A stretch of DNA of 64,000 nt from Sphaerulina vaccinii (Eukaryota > Ascomycota > Dothideomycetes > Mycosphaerellales > Mycosphaerellaceae): positions 496,001-560,000 of the forward strand of contig JAKUDP010000012.1 in the NCBI GenBank assembly GCA_022570795.1, given 5' to 3'. Below the pieces are notes generated by a model. The model saw nothing but the letters and a program-made list of their open reading frames with translations, was not told the DNA's origin and did no database searches. The stretch's first letter is position 1. Each line of letters opens with the position of its first letter. This document shows positions 41,441 through 51,606 of this stretch, in pieces. Both the position numbers and the translations under genes were made by a program.

Positions 41441-43353
41441 ATGGTACAACCGAGGCGGACGATGATCCAGAGAGCCAGCTGTGGTGGCATCAACGACGAT
41501 CGGGTCCTGCAGGTCGCGAAGCCGTCGAGCGAGTCAAGGAACGGGCATCAACAGTCGCAGCATGCAGATCCAGAACGCGGACCTTTTCGTACATCCCATT
41601 GCCACTCATCGAAGCGGACTCGACAATTAATCCGCATCTCTCCTACCATCGCGCTTTGCGCATTGCTTGCCAGCAGCATACACACAACAATGGCTCAGAA
41701 CGGTTGCATATCACTCGCCGGATCAACGGCGTGTCCAGCATTCAGCGCTGCTTCAGTCTCGACAAATAGCGACCTTGTGGGCCTCTTTCCGTTCCTATCA
41801 AATGTCTCAGACGCATCCTCTTTTGACACTGGCATTGCAAACTACATTGCAGGGTCCTTTACACAACTACGGTACGCCGCTGGCCCGTCGACTTGTCAGA
41901 CATCGTACTAACATAGCTCAGATATGAAACACTAATAGGCTGTGACAATGTCCAGCTGGATAATACTACCGACTTCTACGCGCGATACACGACGAGTGTC
42001 CTCTGCAATGCCATAATACAAAACTCCATCGATCCCTGTGGCCTATCTGGAACCGCGACGCGACCACTCTGCGCGGACTCATGCGCCGAATACGCTCAAA
42101 GCGAACAGGAAATCGCGGCAAGCGACATCTGCGGCAATGCAGGCGACAACGCGCTCACACAAATCCGTGCCGACTTCACGAATTGCGCCCTGCCTGCTAA
42201 CTCCATAACAGGGAGTTGCATCGAAGCAGTTGCAAACCAACCGGACGACTGTGGCTTCACCACGAACCTCGCGGGTCTCTGCTCATACTGCTCAGCAAGC
42301 TCGCCAAACGCAACAGATTCTTGCTGCGTCTTCTCAGACACTACCACCCGCTGCAATGGTGTCACGCTACCCGTGATAGCATCGGCATCGCTGGCGCCCA
42401 TCACCCTCACATCAACGGCTACAAGCTCGACAGGTGCTGCCACTGGAGCGGCGAATTCAGGAAGCGGAGGCAGCAACAAAGGACTCAGTGGTGGTCAAAT
42501 AGCAGGGATCGTCATAGGTAGTGTCCTCGGCGCGCTTCTGCTACTGGGTCTGATCGTTGCTGGATGTTTGCTATTGAAGAGGCGCAGGGACTCTAGTCCA
42601 GTTTCTAGTGTCTTCAACCAGCCAGCGCCTGCGAGACAACATCAAGAGATGGACTACAACAATGGTACACGGGACTATCAAGAGCGTGCTGGTCTTGCGG
42701 TCTTACCAGGAGGACGTGTTGCGCGCATGTCTGCTCTAGAAGGCTCAAGCCACTCCAACCACCCCTACGATGGCGTAGGCCGATACTCGAAGGACATGTC
42801 TGAAGACGGAGACACTCCAGACTCCAGGCTTGCACCACCACCGAAGCGTAGTGGCTCTCTCTCCAGCGGATCTCAACTTGGCGTTATTGGCGCCGCTGTT
42901 CAGGATACTTCCCCAAGCTCGGGCGACTTCACCTCACCGGAGTCGAACAACCAGAGCGAGCAGCTCAACTTCTTCAAAGACTACTACTCACAAGACGAGA
43001 TCCGTTCGGGAGATCTGGTGTCGACGTTGTGGGCCTACGAACCTCGTGCAGGCGATGAGTTCCAACTAGAGCGTGGAGACATGATCAAAGTCCTCGGGAT
43101 ATGGGACGATGGCTGGGCCACTGGTGTGCGCGTCAGACAGCGAGCTGAAGACTGGCGGGATGACGACAAGGTGCAAAGAGATAGTGGACTGAGCACTGCA
43201 CCGGGCAGCCGGGACCAAGACGCTTCAGAGGAGGGCGAAGTCAAAGCATTCCCTCTTGTGTGCGTCTGCCTGCCGGCACATTGGAAGAAGACTATCGAAG
43301 GAGACTCTACAGAGGGCTCCGGACCCGGCATCTTTCCCGAACGAGGGTCATGA
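41441..43353 (+). CDS. Single-pass membrane protein with cytoplasmic SH3 domain
   Basis: Exons 41441-41871 and 41922-43353 (50-bp intron with CTAAC) give 620 residues. A hydrophobic stretch (PTIALCALLASSIHTTMA, about 66-84) precedes a Cys-rich outer domain with CDN, CGLSG, CADSCAEYAQ, CGNAGD, CGF, CSYCS and CCVF cysteines. A Ser/Thr/Gly stalk follows, then a clear membrane segment (GIVIGSVLGALLLLGLIVAG), a KRRR stop-transfer, a disordered cytoplasmic region and an SH3 domain (LVSTLWAYEPRAGDEFQLER, WDDGWATGVRVR). The last SH3 strand is interrupted by an acidic insert before KAFPLVCVCL. This looks like a surface sensor/adaptor; pathway unknown. The first 60 basic residues before the signal-like segment are odd, so the real start may lie downstream or in an unseen exon. 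Confidence 0.75.
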
Positions 43354-44317
43354 AAAGTTCCTAGACCTACCCAGACAATCATGGCTACGACGTTACGGCA
43401 TAGCAAGGCGCTCAATTGGATGTCACTTTTTGTGCAGCGTTCTACGATTCTTCCACCATCTTCTCTCGACATTCACAGCAAGCGCAAAGCACGCGCTTTT
43501 CCCTATTTGTCGCTTTATACCCCGGGCTACGCAATCTACAAGGTCTGCGAACCCAGCATTTGTCTTGTTTTCTTGGAGGTGACGAGGAGGACAGACTTAG
43601 GGACGTGCCAAACCACCATGGCGGTACGGGGCAGTGGAGTGGAAGGAAGGGGACGAGTGAACTGCAGATCTCTGGCTACACAGCCGAGAGCATAGCCTTG
43701 GATTCGCGGTGAGAGCGAGCACATCGGTACATGGCACCGGTCAGCTGTTCACCACTGAAACGAATCCTCATGTCAAGTCCAGGGCGATATTTGAGATACC
43801 CAGTCAGCCGTGTAGATACCAGAGTAATGTATGTGATTCATGACCAATTACATCGCGAAGAAATGTGAAAATCGTCGAGCACAAGCGAATATCGTATGCA
43901 GGGACGATGACCTGATCGTGAAAGATCTGCCTCGTGGGATCTTGTGCGTTCGTTGATGCCCGGCTGCTTCGCAATCTGTTCGCCACCCACATGGGAATGA
44001 CTCGCTTTGGTGTGCTGATCAAGTGAGGTACCGAAGACCCTGATAGATCTGCTTACGATGAAACGTGAAGTCGGAGCCGAAACAGCTTGTTGTGCGATGC
44101 TCGGATCCTTGCCTGTTCCTGTTTCCTAAGAGCGAGAGAGCTCGGTGATGTGACTCCACCTTGTTCGGTCTTGTGGTCCTCTCAGGGCCGAAACTTTGGT
44201 CAGCAGCCTGCTGAAATGTAGGCTAATTGTCATCCATTGTTTTCTTTCTAGCTCTCTAGCAGTATCGGTCTCTATCAGGAATGACTTCTTTCGAGATGTA
44301 TTCTTCTCTTGGTTCAG
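43354..44317. other. Intergenic region, no supported gene
   Basis: 964 bp between two plus-strand genes. An ATG frame at 43381-43695 overlaps the 3' region of the SH3 gene and has no domain. Remaining frames are short shadows. The promoter of the hemerythrin-like gene must be here. Confidence 0.5.
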
Positions 44318-45093
44318 ATGCTCAGTGCTCGTGTGCTTGTGCGATCGAGCTTGACAATCACCAGGAGCCACCTTAAGCCAGCTCTTCTACAGCAGCATAG
44401 AAGCATCACGAGAAGTCCTATAACTACGGCCAGCATGGAAGAACCGTTCGAGAAGATGGACGAAGCTGGAGTACCTAAAGCTGCAGAACCTAGCTCTGCT
44501 GCAATGCCGACGAAAGAAGAGGTGCAGAAATTGCCCAAGCTGGGTCCGCAAGAGTTCAAGGCATACAATAGTATGGCAGAACACATGGATATGTTCGTAC
44601 GTCTCTTCCTCTCCATTCCCACTTCCCTATCCCTCCTCAATACTGACCGCGTTTGTTCACATAGCATAACCACTTCCGCCAAACCTGGAACACACTCTAC
44701 TCCGCCTGCGAAGCCAACAAACGACCCACAGGCATGAGTATACGACAATTCCTCTCCATGGCATCCGAATTCTGTCATCATCTCACTATGCATCACACAA
44801 TAGAAGAGCGACATATCTTTCCCGTTCTGGCGAAGAAAATGTCTTACTTCAGTCCGAAAGAGCATCTGTTGACGCAGCATGCGGGGATACATAAGGGAAT
44901 TGATGTTTTGGAGGAGTATATTCAACAGGTGAAAGAGGGAGGGAAAGAGTTCAATTTGAGGGAGTTGAAGGTCATATTTGATGGGTTTGGAGGAGGTTTG
45001 TGGACACATTTGGATGATGAGGTTAGGACTTTGGGGGCGGAGAATATGAGGAAGTATTGGACTGTGGAGGAGATGAGGAGGATGCCGATGTGA
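44318..45093 (+). CDS. Hemerythrin (HHE) domain protein, probably mitochondrial
   Basis: Exons 44318-44596 and 44665-45093 (68-bp intron) give 235 residues. The ATG at 44318 opens MLSARVLVRSSLTITRSHLK, an Arg/Ser-rich amphipathic start with no acidic residue for 40 positions, typical of a mitochondrial targeting sequence. The HHE cation-binding four-helix domain follows, with metal-ligand-type His/Glu in MDMFHNHFRQTW, FCHHLTMHHTIEERHIFPVL, HAGIHKGIDVLEEY and LWTHLDDEV. Such proteins bind a di-iron centre and may sense or store oxygen, nitric oxide or iron. The exact role is unknown. Confidence 0.85.
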
Positions 45094-45120
45094 GCGATAT
45101 CATTTGAGAAGTGACAGGAA

Positions 45121-46249
45121 TCAGGCTGTCTTCTTCGAAGCTCGGAACTTCTCGTGCCATTTTCTTTTGGCTCCAAGAGACTTTGCTTCTTTTGCTGTGG
45201 CTTCAAGGGCAGCAGTTGCTGCGGCTGTTGTGTCCACATACTTGATGGATTTGGCATTGTCCATAAGGCTGTAGTAGCCCTCTAGGATGGCGAACGCGCA
45301 CTTATCTCGCCACGCTTCAGGCACCACATCGCGCCATGACCTGAGGAAGCTGGTGGCGTCAATGGCCCTGCCCTCTGACTTCGCTTGTAGCAAGTTGACT
45401 CCGGCGAAGAAGACTGCTCTCTGTTGATCGACAGCCAAGTGACCACCTGGTGTTGGTTTCGAGACACTTGAGAAGATGCCTACAACAAGTTCATGAGGCC
45501 ATTCACCAGGTAAGTCTATGGCAAAAGGAGGTGTGTCATTCTCTGGGAATGGCGAGTCGACCTCGAAGCCATCTGCCACTGCTACAGTCATTGCTGATTG
45601 CCATACTTCGGCTTTGACCTTAGCGCTCGGAATGTAGCTACTTGCTGGTGCTTGCGATTCAAAACATGCTAGTTCACGCCATCCTTCCTCGCACTCGGCT
45701 TGGCTCAGAGGAATGTGTGAGAAGAGCTCGCGTTTCGATATGGGAGCCGCAGTGCTGAAGTTGCCGGTTGACGCGTATGTTGGCAGAGCTGCTTTGATAT
45801 ATGGGGCGGCCGAGGAACCTGAAGTTGGCAGTAGTTCAATAGTAGTGTCGATTTTGGCCATGGCTTCGACTTCGGTCTTGGGAACCCCTCCACTAGGATC
45901 GGACATATCGTGGGGTCTGATTAGATAGACGCTATTCGATGTGCTGACTTGACGTATCTGATATGTCTTGTTGGGAGTACATAGCACGGAATGGGCTTCC
46001 TTTGCATTGTTGCCATCGACAACCTCTTTGGACTTGATTTGCAGTCTGTGGCGTGCTGTTAGCAATATGAACAAGTCATGGCGCGTATATATAGCATTTT
46101 GTGGATGCGGGCGAGGCGAACCTGGGTGGATTCTCAGCTGTAACCAGGGCCAGCAGCTCAGCGGGCAGCTCGAGCAGACGGACACGCTGCAGGTCGCTAT
46201 CGGGCCATATGGTGATTGGCACGCCCGAATTTGGATTCTGCGTGGCCAT
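45121..46249 (-). CDS. DCC1: Sister chromatid cohesion protein Dcc1
   Basis: Exons 46249-46122 and 46045-45121 (76-bp intron) give 350 residues. Dcc1 is a subunit of the alternative clamp loader Ctf18-RFC, which loads PCNA and supports cohesion in S phase. Family features are the early LELPAELLALVTAENPPRLQ followed by IKSK, then SVLCTPNKTYQIRQVSTSNS (the Dcc1 strand pattern), a middle helical region with CEEGWRELACFE, and winged-helix-like carboxyl parts including RSWRDVVPEAWRDKCAFAIL and EGYYSL. The start is the first ATG of exon 1. The gene converges on the hemerythrin-like gene only 27 bp away, so the transcripts overlap or nearly so. Confidence 0.85.
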
Positions 46250-46706
46250 TGGGAATGTGACGAGATCGTGTTGTGGTGATCATGCAGGAACAGAAATCGA
46301 GGTTGAATGTTTGCTTGACCGGCGCTAGTCATGTGGATTCGTGCAAGGTTCTTGAACATGGGTGGATCCTTGTAGCTCTGTACCTGGTACCTTCGATGCG
46401 CCTGCAGGAAGCTGTGCTCTGTGTTTTGTTGTTGTGATCTCGTTTTCCAAGCGCACAGCAGCTGCACTCGCATCCTTGCTGGAGGCCATCTGGGCAGCCG
46501 CGCGCACATTTTGTTGTTCGACGCGACTTTGTATCAACACCAACTGCTTCTGCATCACACCCAGCGATTCTTGGACATTTCACGCATTCACGACTATCAC
46601 GACGCGACGATATGACGAGCTAGCCCACCAATATCGACAGACAGCATCACAACAAAACTACAGAAAACAGACACACACACAGTAATCGCATGACGGTCGC
46701 CTGAGC
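46250..46706. promoter_or_regulatory. Divergent region between DCC1 and the RhoGEF gene
   Basis: 457 bp between two opposite start codons. The segment just before the RhoGEF start contains ACA-rich sequence (acagacacacacacag), common in fungal leaders. No specific binding site is claimed. Confidence 0.5.
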
Positions 46707-49700
46707 ATGGCCACAGTAATCGCGGCGCCGCCTGCTCTGTCAGGGGAGCTCGCCCTCTTCCACACCACAGATCCATTGCTCGGCAACTCGCCCGTGCTGG
46801 TATTCCATGGGCCAGCTGCCACCATTGGAGCGACGAGTTCGCGCATACAGGTGCATGTCTTCACACCGGCAGGACTGGGTTCATATGCGCGCCTGTCAGT
46901 TTCGCCGAACTCGCCATTCTACTCGGCTGTCAGCAACCTTCCACGAGAAGAGCAGGGGGACGAAGTATGTCGAGGCCTAGCATTTGGCCTCAAGAAGTAC
47001 TTCACAGAACTGGGCGAGAACGTTCGCAAGACATGGACAGCGCAAGTGAAAGCACCTTCGCCAGGCGCGTTGTTTGGAGACGATCACATTGCTATCTTGG
47101 CAACGCGAATGACCAAGATAGACAATGTTTCTGATGTGATTGGAGAGCTATCAGACGCGTTCTGTGAGCAGCGTCTGTCCTGGTTGGATGTGGATGTTGT
47201 TCTACCACCAGGCACGATCAAGGAGCGACCAGATTCAGCTGGATCTGAAGATCTCAATGACCACGAACTGCTCAAGCGACAGTATGGACGATATGCAGAT
47301 CTCATCTCAAGTTTTGGAGAAGTCACATTTCTGCCCACATCAAGGATCAAGCGAGCTCCATCGAAGGTGATCGCCATTGGCAGGTCTAATTCGTTCTTGA
47401 AGTGTCACAAGGAGCATACACGCAAGCAGATTGCTGAGCTTTTGACAACGGAGGAGAACTATGTCAATCGCCTAGGTGATCTGCAAGACTTGGCCAGTAG
47501 CATTGGAGCAGACCTCAAAGCTCGACACCAACAGACTCTTACAGAAGTGTTCCCAGACAGTCTTAAGTCGATGCTGGAGCTCAATTCAAGCTTTCTGAAC
47601 GACCTACGAGCTGTGATCAATCAGACAGAGTCAGCGTCTGCAGCTGACATCGATGACTCACTTGACGAGACGACGACAGATAACAGGCCACTGCCAGACG
47701 GCCAAGGACTGGAGCTCATTGCACAATGTCTATGCGAATGGTTCCCAAAGTTCTCGGAGGCGTACAGAGAATATCTCCGCACTCACAGGCAAGCAACGAC
47801 GACACTGCGGACGCTTCTGCGCAGTGGAGATGGCCTTGCGCTGGAGCTGCAAGACATAGGAGAACAAAAGCTCAACGCATTACTGATCGAGCCGATACAG
47901 CGCTTACCACGATACAATCTCTACATCGACAGCATAGTGAAAGACTTGCCAATCAGACATCCTGCATTAAAGACATTATTGAAAGCCCGCGACATGATCT
48001 CAGACATCTGCGCCGAGAACGAAGACAGCGAGGCAACGGCAATAGTCGAAAGACTACGTTCACGTACACTTGGCTGGCCAATGGATATCAATGTAACAGG
48101 ACGCTTGGTCACAGCAGTAGACTTTGTGGAACTCATGCCTCCGTACGGGTACGACAAGTGCGATGGACCAAATGGTATTTTATTTCTGTTCACCGATGGT
48201 ATCATCATCGTGGAGAAATCGCCTGGATCTAAAGCGACAGCTCGGACATTGATGACTGAGATCGAGAGCGGATCGATACCCAGTCGATCTGTTGAAAGTC
48301 TCTCGGAAACCATGGGAGACTTACAGTTCGTGCGTCGACTACAGCTCGATGCCTTGCAGTTGACAGAGAGTCATGATGGGCATGCACTACAGCTCATGAC
48401 CTTCTTCCAGCTCGATATTGGCGCATTCGCTACGCAGGAGCCCATATTGGACTCTTGCCAGATCTTGCGATTGGAGAACTCGTACGACGGCAGAGCTGGC
48501 CGATTGATTGAGGAAGTTGCAAAAGCAATAGTCGAGAGTCGATTCTCTGAAGCAGAGCGCGAGTCTGCTATGTGGGAGATTCGTGCGACAGACCCAGCAT
48601 CGGACAGCCTTGGCTTGCTCAGCTCAATCTTCGACGACTCAAATGCTGAACACGTCGCCGCACGAAGCACGAAGTCTCCGATACGAATCATTGTAGACTC
48701 AGAACGCCATAACACACTCCCTCTACGGGGCCAGAATGGTCTGCGGACTCTGATCAATTTGACCTCACACCGCGATGGAGACTGGCGCATCACCGTAGAA
48801 TCGGTGGACGGCACCTTTGGACGCGAGCATGCTGATACACCGGATCTTGTCTCAGCTCTGCGCAGGAAGATCGCCACAATTTTGAGTGCTCGTATGAGCC
48901 TAGAGCAGTCTGATATGGCGGCGTGTATGCTACTGCGTAATGCAGATATCCTCCAATCTCTCGAGCTCAAGACTGCGGCCCAGAACGGTGAGCTGAGACA
49001 AGTTCAGTTCGCCCCTCGCGAAAGGATCCATCGCCCCAAGTCGCCAAAAAAGTTGCTCTCAAGTTTTCTGTCCAGTGTTGGTCCTGGTGCTGAGCCGCCA
49101 ACCTTGCTCCAGAAACCTTTGCCTAGTATGCCTCCGACGACCAGCATTCCCCGACTACCCAGCAATGCTTCTTCGTACAAGCCTTCAAGTCGAGATGGAC
49201 GACCATCGTCCAAAGAAGGGCAAACGCCCTTTTCGCCACCTAGCGACCTGGCTGCAAGTCAGCTCAAGAAGCTTGAGGACACTTTGTCAGCCTACGTGCT
49301 CGCTATCCAAGCTCGCAAAGGCAACATTGTCGGCAAGAACCTCAAGCTCCGGCTCGTCGCAGATGAGCCGTCGATCGACGAGCTGTATACTGGACTTCTA
49401 GATGATCCAAACATGATGGTGCTCGCGGCTCAAGCACCTCTCGATGTGCTGTTCGCGGCGTTCGAGAAGTTTCTCAACCATGGCTGGAAAGAGCGAATCG
49501 GCCAAGTCATGCCCTTTTCTGTGCTACAAGATATCCAAACTAAGGCCGAAAGCGCCTTTCCAAGCGAGTTTGATGACTACTTCAAGTCCTGCATGGGTCG
49601 GCTGGCTCCTCAAAACCAGCGAGCATTCAAGGCGATCCTAAAGCTCCTGGCAGACCTGCTTGACGGCACTGGCAACGATGGCGATCGTGGCGCACTCACC

Positions 49701-51395
49701 GCATGCTTTGCCGAGCTCATAGTGACTGAAGGCAACCCACACGACTACATCGCTCTCATTGACCGCTTTGTAGATGACACTGATACCTACTTCGGCGAGC
49801 CTGTTGACAGCAGCTTTGTGCAAAGCTACAAAGACAGTGGGTCGGTCAATTCACACAAGAGAGCACGCTCTACAAACTCTGCTTCGCTGACGAGTAACAC
49901 TTCGTCACTGCGTCGCAAGTTTGGATTTGGCACTTTGAGCAGGGAGAACAGCAAGTCTGAGCAGGAGTCTAAGGTCTCATCGGTATGGCGAACACTCAGC
50001 AAGAGCACGAGAGCTGATCAAAGTCCTGGGAATAGCATCTCCAAAGGTTCTCTTGGCCGCTCGCGCTCGATCGATACCGACGCAGCCAGTCTAGGATATA
50101 GACCACCATCGCAAGACGGCGCCAAGATCTCATCAGCATCGTTTGCCGGTTTGCCAAATCTGCAGCGAACGCCTAGTAGTCACAACCTTGGCCTGTCCAC
50201 CATAGGTGAGCATCCGAGCTTCCTGCCGACTGGCCCTCCACGGAAGAAACGGCGTAGTTCGCTGTCTGATCTCAAGGAGATCTCACCGAAACGAGAAGCT
50301 CCATCCCCAGTCACGCCGCGCAGGCAGCCGATCACACAGAGGATCTTGGAAGAGAAGAAGTTGCCAGACTCACCTGTGCCTTCGACGCCTTCAGGTCCAT
50401 CATCTCGTGAGGGCACAGGCCGCTTCGGCAGTCCGCTGCTGAAGTCACCTCGCTCGCGTCTGCCCTCCTCGTTCCGCAGAGACTTGTCACCTGGACCAAG
50501 CAAAGCGCTTTCTGGCGAGCCATCTCAACTACCTCGACCAGACCTGGGCCGATCTAAGACAGATGGCACTGATCTCCCACGACCAAAAACTAGCGGTGAT
50601 CGTCCTGATGAGGTTGTCATCACTGCACGACCGACATCGAACATCCCGAGTCTCATGCCACGCGCCACTTCGCCTGCAAAGTCTGCTCGTCCGACAACAC
50701 CTGGCCGCACTGGTCTATCGGAACGTCCTGGTGCAGGCAACATCGTGAAGAAGCCATCGCCCCAAGCTGACAAGGTCACACGAGCACGTAGCACGACTAT
50801 GGACGCACCTTCCTCGGCTCCTACTCGAAAGCTTCGCATGCAATCCCCTCAGAAGCTTCGTGAACGTCTCCAGAACGAACAGGCGGCAATCGCAGCATCT
50901 CAGAATTCTCTCCAAGACGAGCTTGGTAAGATCGGCGACGAACTGACATCTACACCTTCTGCTCGCACACCCATTCGCGGCAGCCGTACCATGACTGCTG
51001 GACGTAGCTCCTTCTCTCATAACAACAATGCTTCGAATATGGATCTCGCACAGCGTGTACTCAAACTTGAAGGCGGAATGCCCAAGCAGTTCGAAGAACT
51101 CAACAGCCGCATCATCACGATCCAGAATGATCTTACCAGCTCACTCAGCGTGAGCGAGAACAAATGTAAGAAGCTGGATGAGCTTTATCGCGAAGCCAAT
51201 GGGGAGAATGAGGCGTTGTATACGAGGTTCAATGACGAGTTGGCTAGAGTTCTGAAGGCTGTGAGAGGCGGTGAGGGTGTAGAAGAGTTGAAGAAGAAGT
51301 TGAAAGAAGTCAGCGACGAGGCTGTTAAGTTGAGACGCGAGACTAGTAGGTTGAAGAGGGAGAACGTTGGGTTGAGAGCGCAGATGAGGGAGTAG
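46707..51395 (+). CDS. Large Dbl-family Rho guanine nucleotide exchange factor (Bud3-like)
   Basis: One exon encodes 1562 residues. A Dbl homology domain spans about 237-435 with TRKQIAELLTTEENYVNRLG at its first helix and NALLIEPIQRLPRYNLYIDS in the conserved third region. DH domains activate Rho-type GTPases. A PH-like region probably follows (DGIIIVEKS, about 490-640). Residues about 855-1030 form a helical domain (ERIGQVMPFSVLQDIQTKAE). Then comes a Ser/Pro/Arg-rich tail and a carboxyl coiled coil (about 1450-1562). The amino region LALFHTTDPLLGNSPVLVFH, the size and the single DH domain are reminiscent of filamentous-fungal Bud3, the Rho4 exchange factor for septation, but I cannot confirm that without a search. 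RhoGDI lies 7 kb away in the same window. Confidence 0.85.
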   Translation: MATVIAAPPALSGELALFHTTDPLLGNSPVLVFHGPAATIGATSSRIQVHVFTPAGLGSYARLSVSPNSPFYSAVSNLPREEQGDEVCRGLAFGLKKYFTELGENVRKTWTAQVKAPSPGALFGDDHIAILATRMTKIDNVSDVIGELSDAFCEQRLSWLDVDVVLPPGTIKERPDSAGSEDLNDHELLKRQYGRYADLISSFGEVTFLPTSRIKRAPSKVIAIGRSNSFLKCHKEHTRKQIAELLTTEENYVNRLGDLQDLASSIGADLKARHQQTLTEVFPDSLKSMLELNSSFLNDLRAVINQTESASAADIDDSLDETTTDNRPLPDGQGLELIAQCLCEWFPKFSEAYREYLRTHRQATTTLRTLLRSGDGLALELQDIGEQKLNALLIEPIQRLPRYNLYIDSIVKDLPIRHPALKTLLKARDMISDICAENEDSEATAIVERLRSRTLGWPMDINVTGRLVTAVDFVELMPPYGYDKCDGPNGILFLFTDGIIIVEKSPGSKATARTLMTEIESGSIPSRSVESLSETMGDLQFVRRLQLDALQLTESHDGHALQLMTFFQLDIGAFATQEPILDSCQILRLENSYDGRAGRLIEEVAKAIVESRFSEAERESAMWEIRATDPASDSLGLLSSIFDDSNAEHVAARSTKSPIRIIVDSERHNTLPLRGQNGLRTLINLTSHRDGDWRITVESVDGTFGREHADTPDLVSALRRKIATILSARMSLEQSDMAACMLLRNADILQSLELKTAAQNGELRQVQFAPRERIHRPKSPKKLLSSFLSSVGPGAEPPTLLQKPLPSMPPTTSIPRLPSNASSYKPSSRDGRPSSKEGQTPFSPPSDLAASQLKKLEDTLSAYVLAIQARKGNIVGKNLKLRLVADEPSIDELYTGLLDDPNMMVLAAQAPLDVLFAAFEKFLNHGWKERIGQVMPFSVLQDIQTKAESAFPSEFDDYFKSCMGRLAPQNQRAFKAILKLLADLLDGTGNDGDRGALTACFAELIVTEGNPHDYIALIDRFVDDTDTYFGEPVDSSFVQSYKDSGSVNSHKRARSTNSASLTSNTSSLRRKFGFGTLSRENSKSEQESKVSSVWRTLSKSTRADQSPGNSISKGSLGRSRSIDTDAASLGYRPPSQDGAKISSASFAGLPNLQRTPSSHNLGLSTIGEHPSFLPTGPPRKKRRSSLSDLKEISPKREAPSPVTPRRQPITQRILEEKKLPDSPVPSTPSGPSSREGTGRFGSPLLKSPRSRLPSSFRRDLSPGPSKALSGEPSQLPRPDLGRSKTDGTDLPRPKTSGDRPDEVVITARPTSNIPSLMPRATSPAKSARPTTPGRTGLSERPGAGNIVKKPSPQADKVTRARSTTMDAPSSAPTRKLRMQSPQKLRERLQNEQAAIAASQNSLQDELGKIGDELTSTPSARTPIRGSRTMTAGRSSFSHNNNASNMDLAQRVLKLEGGMPKQFEELNSRIITIQNDLTSSLSVSENKCKKLDELYREANGENEALYTRFNDELARVLKAVRGGEGVEELKKKLKEVSDEAVKLRRETSRLKRENVGLRAQMRE

Positions 51396-51606
51396 ACTTG
51401 ACTGCGGCATCTCGTATGGTGTTTGGGACATGGAATGCTTACTACTATGCATATGATACACCAGGATGGGCAGGCAGGCGTTATTATGAAGCAAAAGCGT
51501 GTAAGCACATGCTATCAGGCCGTGTATAAGTATTACGACAATGCTTGAACAGATCATAAGCTGAAATTGTCTACATTATACACATTCTCCAGTGCATCCT
51601 CCCTTA

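Noticed and set aside
41092..41449. Possible small minus-strand Cys/Gly-rich gene with a GTGAGT donor
   Set aside because: The frames do not give a clear start, exon chain or known domain; kept only as a remark in the intergenic entry.
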